From contig CAUJDW010000007.1 in assembly GCA_963169455.1 (NCBI GenBank), positions 100,334 to 164,333 of the forward strand: DNA of 64,000 bases, read 5' to 3'. This stretch comes from Bacteroidota bacterium (lineage in GTDB: Bacteria > Bacteroidota > Bacteroidia > Chitinophagales > Saprospiraceae). The notes beneath the pieces are model-generated. The model saw only the letters and a list, made by a program, of their open reading frames with translations, was not told the DNA's origin and ran no database searches. A program made the position numbers and the translations under genes. This document shows positions 59,935-64,000 of the stretch, in pieces. Numbering within the stretch: the first letter of the stretch is position 1; each line of letters opens with the position of its first letter.

Positions 59935-61263
59935 ATGAACACGACAAAAGCAATCCTTTTTTTCGCCCGCTGGCGGGCCTTACTGGCCGGAAGCAGCGCC
60001 GCGGCCCTGCTGATCGGGGCTATGGCCATCGGCCTTTCCTCCTGCATCAAAGACAAGTGCGAGTCCACGCAAACGTATTTCGTCTTCGACCCGGTTTACC
60101 TCCAGCCGGCGGATTTCCGGCAGCCCATTGAAACGGAAGCCGCCCGCACGCTGGAAAACCCGGGCAAGATATACTACTACAACGGCTACCTGCTGATCAA
60201 CGAATTCCGCAAAGGCATCCACGTCATCGACGACCGGCAGGCGGACAATCCCGTAGCCATCAGCTTCATCGACATTCCCGGCAACGTGGACATGGCGGTG
60301 CGCGGCGGGCTGCTGTACGCCGACAATTACACCGACCTGGTGGTGATCGACATCGAAGACCCGGCCGCCCCCGTGTTTGCCGGGCGCACCGAAGACGTTT
60401 TCCCGGCCCTGGGTTCGGACCCGGAGCTCGGGCTGCTCGTGGAATACCGGCAACGCCAAGAAACCCAGACCCTGCCCTGCGATGAACAGCAGGGCGGCAT
60501 TTTCTGGTTCGGCGGCGGCCTATGGGTTGAAGATAATGCCCTGGAGAGTTTTTCCAACGACAACCGGGGCAATATCGCGCCCGGCGCCAGCTCCGATGTC
60601 GGCGTGGGCGGTTCGATGGCCCGCTTTACCATGTCCATGGGGCATCTCTATGTGGTCGATGATTTTCAGCTCCACGTATTTGCGCTGGCCGTGCCCGAGG
60701 CGCCGGAAAAAGTCAATACGGTGAGCCTGGGCTGGGGCATCGAAACGATATTCCCCTACGAAGACAAGCTGTTCATCGGCGCCAATAACGGCATGCACAT
60801 TTACGACAACAGCAACCCTACCAACCCCTTGTTTCTGTCCACCTTCCAGCACGCCACCGCCTGCGACCCCGTATTCGTCGACGGCAACCTGGCCTATGTA
60901 ACGCTGCGTTCCGGCACCGAATGCCAGACCTTCAACAACCAGCTGGATGTCGTGGACGTCACCACGCTCACGGAACCGAAACTGCTGGCCACACATCCCA
61001 TGCACAACCCCCACGGGCTCTCCAAATGGGGCGACGCCCTCCTGATCTGTGAAAACGACGAAGGCCTGAAGATATTCGACGCATCCGACTGGGCAAAAAT
61101 CGGGGACAGGCTCCTGAGCCAGGCCAAGGGGTTCAACGCCTATGACGTCATTACCATTGGAAGCCGGGAACTGGCCATTGTGATCGGGCAGGACGGGCTG
61201 CACCAGTTCGACATCAGCAACCCCGCCCAACCGGTTGAACTGAGCCGGATCGGCGTGGATTGA
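59935..61263 (+). CDS. LVIVD-repeat lipoprotein
   Basis: The protein is 442 residues from ATG 59935. An N-terminal segment (LLAGSSAAALLIGAMAIGLS) is followed by Cys, the lipobox being GLSSC. The body has propeller-like LVIVD repeats (GIHVIDDRQADNPVAISFID, LVVIDIEDPAAPVFAGRTED, GMHIYDNSNPTNPLFLSTFQ, GLHQFDISNPAQPVELSRIG). It is probably an outer-membrane lipoprotein, binding an unknown partner. It overlaps or abuts the next gene, so the two are probably cotranscribed. Confidence 0.88.
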   Translation: MNTTKAILFFARWRALLAGSSAAALLIGAMAIGLSSCIKDKCESTQTYFVFDPVYLQPADFRQPIETEAARTLENPGKIYYYNGYLLINEFRKGIHVIDDRQADNPVAISFIDIPGNVDMAVRGGLLYADNYTDLVVIDIEDPAAPVFAGRTEDVFPALGSDPELGLLVEYRQRQETQTLPCDEQQGGIFWFGGGLWVEDNALESFSNDNRGNIAPGASSDVGVGGSMARFTMSMGHLYVVDDFQLHVFALAVPEAPEKVNTVSLGWGIETIFPYEDKLFIGANNGMHIYDNSNPTNPLFLSTFQHATACDPVFVDGNLAYVTLRSGTECQTFNNQLDVVDVTTLTEPKLLATHPMHNPHGLSKWGDALLICENDEGLKIFDASDWAKIGDRLLSQAKGFNAYDVITIGSRELAIVIGQDGLHQFDISNPAQPVELSRIGVD

Positions 61264-61280
61264 ATAAAAACCGCAGGCTT

Positions 61281-62060
61281 ATGCACCTTCTACGCCATGG
61301 GGCGCTTCTTTTTTGCACCCTTTTCCCGATCCTCCTGGCAGCTCAGGTGGAAAAGGACCGCATCCTGCTGAAAAACGGCAGCGCTTTTGAAGGGAAGATC
61401 GTGGAGTACCAGCAGGGCGCCCGGCTCTGGCTGCAGTTGGCCAACGGAGACACTCTTTCCTTCCGGGAAGAGGAAGTCCAGCGCATCATCCAGGAAGGGC
61501 GGGCGGCGCCGGTAGCGGAAAGCCCGGAGGCGGCAACGGCGCCCGCTCCGGTAAAGAAGGCTTATGCTTTTAAAGAAAAAGGCCTGTACCACGCTACCTA
61601 TTTCAACACCCTGAGCGGCACGCTGGGCTCCGATTTCAAAATGGGGCTTGGGCTACACCACAGCACCGGCTATCAGTTCCTGCGGCAGTTCGGCCTGGGG
61701 CTGGGGTTGGGCATTGACACCTACTCCTTCGACGAAGGGCAGAGCATCTACCCCCTCTTCGCCGAAGCCAGGGGGTACCTGGCGCGCCGGGCAGTGGCGC
61801 CATACTACTCCCTCAGCGCGGGTTACGGCTTTGCCTTTCCCAACCGGGAAGAACAGATCACCCGCGCCGAAGGCGGGCCCTTGTTCCGCGGCGTGATCGG
61901 CCTGCGGCTCGGCGCGGATGATGATACCAACGTCTTGGTCGGGATGGGCTACCAATACCAGAAAGCCCGCCTGGAACGGGAGAATTTTCAAGGCGCGGAA
62001 CTGGAGATCAGGGAACTCGTTTACAACCGCATCGTGATGCGGGTAGGATTAATTTTTTGA
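61281..62060 (+). CDS. Exported beta-barrel-like protein with N-terminal SHD-like part
   Basis: The protein is 259 residues from ATG 61281, signal peptide ending LLAAQ. A TTG at 61260 would add seven residues and overlap the previous stop codon. A short N-terminal domain (ILLKNGSAFEGKIVEYQQGA) resembles the small beta-structures seen before some barrels. The C-terminal ~170 residues are strand-rich (GLGLGIDTYSFDEGQSIYPL, YSLSAGYGFAFPNREEQIT) ending IVMRVGLIF. Probably outer membrane. It lies six bases before the sigma factor gene. Confidence 0.75.
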   Translation: MHLLRHGALLFCTLFPILLAAQVEKDRILLKNGSAFEGKIVEYQQGARLWLQLANGDTLSFREEEVQRIIQEGRAAPVAESPEAATAPAPVKKAYAFKEKGLYHATYFNTLSGTLGSDFKMGLGLHHSTGYQFLRQFGLGLGLGIDTYSFDEGQSIYPLFAEARGYLARRAVAPYYSLSAGYGFAFPNREEQITRAEGGPLFRGVIGLRLGADDDTNVLVGMGYQYQKARLERENFQGAELEIRELVYNRIVMRVGLIF

Positions 62061-62066
62061 ACGGCC

Positions 62067-62621
62067 ATGCCCAGAGGCGCAGAACAGCATTCCGATGAGG
62101 AGTTGGTGAAGGGCTGCCTGAAAAACAGCCGCTACGAACAGGAAATGCTCTACCGAAAGTACTTCGCGGGCATGATGCGGATGTGCATGCGCTATACGCA
62201 GGACCGCGACGCAGCCATGGAAATCGTGAATATGGGCTTTCTGCGGGTTTTTAAAAAGCTGCATACTTTTTCATTCAGCGGCTCGCTGGAAGGGTGGATA
62301 CGCAGGCTGGTCTTTCACAGCCTGTCCGATTATTTTCAGAAAAACCCCAGGCCCGTGCATTTTCTGGACCTCGAGGAGCGCGACGCCCCGGCCAGAGAAA
62401 ATGCGCTGAACAAGTTGTACCTGGAAGACATTCTGAAGCTGGCCGACCTGCTGCCCGATGCCACCCGGGAGGTTTTTTACCTCTACGCCATCGAAGGCTA
62501 CAGCCATGTGGAGATCGCAGAGAAGATCAACATCAGCGTTGGCACCTCAAAATGGCACCTGTCCAACGCGAGGCAAAGACTGAAGCAGTTAATCCGAATA
62601 CACTACAACCATGCAGGATAA
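62067..62621 (+). CDS. ECF-type RNA polymerase sigma factor
   Basis: The protein is 184 residues with region 2 (EQEMLYRKYFAGMMRMCMRY, then AAMEIVNMGFLRVFKKLHTF) and region 4 (LLPDATREVFYLYAIEGYSH, then VEIAEKINISVGTSKWHLSN) separated by a short linker. There is no region 3, as in ECF sigmas. It should direct a small regulon. Its last 11 bases overlap the next gene. It follows two envelope genes at very short spacing, which suggests an envelope-responsive unit. Confidence 0.92.
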   Translation: MPRGAEQHSDEELVKGCLKNSRYEQEMLYRKYFAGMMRMCMRYTQDRDAAMEIVNMGFLRVFKKLHTFSFSGSLEGWIRRLVFHSLSDYFQKNPRPVHFLDLEERDAPARENALNKLYLEDILKLADLLPDATREVFYLYAIEGYSHVEIAEKINISVGTSKWHLSNARQRLKQLIRIHYNHAG

Positions 62622-63861
62622 CTACGAGCACGAATTCGACGAGCAGTTTGTCAACCAGGCCTGGGGGCAGATGGCCCGCCTGCTCGACCGCGAAATGCCG
62701 GTTGAAGGGGCAAAGCGGCCATTCTTCCTGTGGTGGTGGCTGCTGGGCGCCCTGGCCCTGGCCCTGGCAGGATGGGGCGTTTATGCCTTTATCCACAGCG
62801 CGGCAAAGCCGGAAAGGGCCATTGCTTCTTCTCCGGCGGTAAAACTGGAAAAACCGGCCTCCGGCGCAAGTAGTGGACAAACACATCCAGCACCTGCTGA
62901 GGCCGCCGCCGGAGAAACGGGCATGCCCGCCCCTGCGATGGCAAACGGCGCCCGGGGCCCCATTTCAGCCAAAAAACAGGCGATTTCCGCAGGGAATAAA
63001 GAAAATGCGGGAATCGGAGAAAAACAGTTTTACCAGCAGGCCCCGGGAAAGGAAAGTGAAATAATCCCGGCCTCCGAAACTATCTCCAATCCTGCCGAAC
63101 CGGTAATCATTCAAAACCGGGAAACCGCAATACATGCCCTGCCACTGCCTCCTGCCCTGAACCGGGCGGCCCAAATGCTAACATGGGAGCCGGCCAGGCC
63201 AAAGCTGCCTGTTCCGATAGCCCGGGCGCCGGGCAGGATCCGCCTTGCGGCCGAGGGGGGCTTGTTTGCAAAAAACCTGCCCGGCCCGGGCGGCTACCTC
63301 GCCGGGCTTTCCGCCGAATTGCGTCCGCGGAATGGCCGGCTCTACATGCGTTCCGGCCTGCACTACCGCTATTATGAACAGCAAGCCGTCATCAGCCAGC
63401 AGCTCTTGTCGGCACAAAACTCCAGAGCGCAGGGCAACCCCTCCCCCGCTCCGGGCCTGCTGGCCGCTTCTTCCGAATTGGAACAAAGCCGGCACCTGAG
63501 CCTCCCGCTGGCGCTCGGCTTCCGGGCCCTGCCCCGCCTTGCCCTGGAGGCCGGCCTTCAGGGCAGCCTCCTCATAGGGTCGTCCCGCAGCGACAGCTGG
63601 AACCTGACAGGCGGCAACAGCCTCCCCGATGGCGGGTACGCCGGCAGCAGCCTGCTGCATACCCCCCGCGCCGGATCTGCCAACGCGGAGCTCCGGGCGC
63701 TTACCCTGGAAGCACTGGCAGGGCTGGCCTATTACCCTACCCACAAACTGGCCCTGCGCCTGCAATACCAGTACGGCATGTCCGACCTGCTGCTTTCTCC
63801 CTCCCGGAAAGCACGGCAGTCGGGAGCCCAGCTCTCCCTGGCTTATTATCTTTTGCAGTAA
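62611..63861 (+). CDS. Membrane-anchored sigma-factor partner with barrel-like C-terminus
   Basis: The protein is 416 residues. An N-terminal cytosolic part (~1-38) with EFDEQFVNQAWGQMARLLDR is followed by a membrane segment (FFLWWWLLGALALALAGWGV). A Pro/Ala-rich linker spans ~65-205. The last ~200 residues look like an outer-membrane barrel (IRLAAEGGLFAKN, LRPRNGRLYMRSGLHYRYYE, LSLPLALGFRALPRLALEAG, LALRLQYQYGMSD). Overlap with the sigma gene suggests an anti-sigma role for the N-terminus, but no zinc-binding anti-sigma motif is visible. The architecture would span the whole envelope, or the barrel part may instead fold in the periplasm. Confidence 0.75.
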   Translation: MQDNYEHEFDEQFVNQAWGQMARLLDREMPVEGAKRPFFLWWWLLGALALALAGWGVYAFIHSAAKPERAIASSPAVKLEKPASGASSGQTHPAPAEAAAGETGMPAPAMANGARGPISAKKQAISAGNKENAGIGEKQFYQQAPGKESEIIPASETISNPAEPVIIQNRETAIHALPLPPALNRAAQMLTWEPARPKLPVPIARAPGRIRLAAEGGLFAKNLPGPGGYLAGLSAELRPRNGRLYMRSGLHYRYYEQQAVISQQLLSAQNSRAQGNPSPAPGLLAASSELEQSRHLSLPLALGFRALPRLALEAGLQGSLLIGSSRSDSWNLTGGNSLPDGGYAGSSLLHTPRAGSANAELRALTLEALAGLAYYPTHKLALRLQYQYGMSDLLLSPSRKARQSGAQLSLAYYLLQ

Positions 63862-63902
63862 CTTCCCAGGCTTTACCCGCGAAACGGTAATCAAAAGGCT
63901 AC

Positions 63903-64000
63903 TAAGTAGTTGAACACATCTAGCATAACAATATAACAATATAACAATATAACAATATAACAATATAACAATATAACAATATAACAATATAACAATATAA
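63903..64000 (+). repeat. Repeat element left end plus octamer array, runs off window
   Basis: 63903-63922 matches the left terminus at 3554 at 18 of 20 positions and is followed by GCA, as there. From 63929 to the window edge there are nine perfect CAATATAA octamers, the complement of the TTATATTG unit seen in the other arrays. The far end of this copy lies outside the window. Confidence 0.8.

Noticed and set aside
63178..63987. Minus-strand frame starting with a repeating LYCYIVIL peptide
   Set aside because: The start lies in the octamer array and the rest is antisense to the sigma-factor partner gene.
1..64000. tRNA, rRNA or intact insertion sequence
   Set aside because: No cloverleaf-like tRNA gene ending, rRNA segment or transposase frame was seen while reading the gaps. 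A tool-based search could still find a small RNA.

Overview
The window reads as a stretch of chromosome from a GC-rich, free-living Bacteroidota, most likely class Saprospiria (Lewinella/Phaeodactylibacter-like). Four observations support this. Several secreted proteins end in type IX secretion (T9SS) sorting domains. There is a GldA-GldF-GldG gliding-type ABC transporter. Promoters carry the Bacteroidota -7 box TAnnTTTG instead of a classical -10. Envelope genes (lipoproteins, small beta-barrels, a TonB receptor, Kdo transferase, heptose kinase) are plentiful. The genus is an inference from style, not from a database match. I saw no rRNA, tRNA, CRISPR array, prophage or intact insertion sequence.

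Layout. 1-3536: a large minus-strand SF1-type helicase running to the window edge. 3537-4028: non-coding, with a 128 bp inverted-repeat element. 4-10 kb: a PAS-AraC regulator, a MORN-type lipoprotein, then gldA-gldF-gldG-DUF4340. 10-15.5 kb: arsC with an ankyrin lipoprotein, a T9SS choice-of-anchor B protein, and a beta-barrel. 15.5-17.7 kb: uridine kinase divergent from a NupC-type nucleoside transporter. 17.7-22 kb: DinB, Nudix, a small membrane protein and a large sugar-hydrolase-like lipoprotein. 22-26 kb: cydA, Kdo transferase (waaA), heptose-7-phosphate kinase. 26-36.5 kb: two related T9SS cargo proteins, a TPR/DUF6624 protein, and a trio ending in a TonB-dependent receptor. 36.5-41 kb: carbonic anhydrase, cydB (far from cydA and on the other strand), a beta-barrel, rfbB. 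41-45.8 kb: DUF502, an RluA-type pseudouridine synthase, an acyltransferase remnant, an NTF2-like protein, another T9SS protein and the orphaned tail of a lost T9SS protein. 45.9-51 kb: namZ(DUF1343)-sbcD-yhiN operon, divergent from a DnaQ/GIY-YIG fusion. 51-58.4 kb: pyrF, pabB-pabC, an unassigned ATP-grasp-like protein, fhs, a cold-shock protein and two small unknown proteins. 58.4-64 kb: a T9SS esterase, an LVIVD lipoprotein with a barrel partner, and an ECF sigma factor overlapping a membrane-anchored protein with a barrel-like C-terminus.

The genes are mainly housekeeping (nucleoside salvage, folate and one-carbon metabolism, LPS core, bd oxidase) mixed with cell-surface and secreted proteins. 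The least explained material is non-coding. Arrays of 7- or 8-bp units start within a few bases of stop codons. A palindromic element recurs at both ends of the window and carries the same octamer. Hairpins overlap stop codons. The best candidates for undescribed biology are that repeat family, the ATP-grasp-like protein in the folate neighbourhood, and the sigma-factor partner that joins an inner-membrane anchor to a barrel-like domain.
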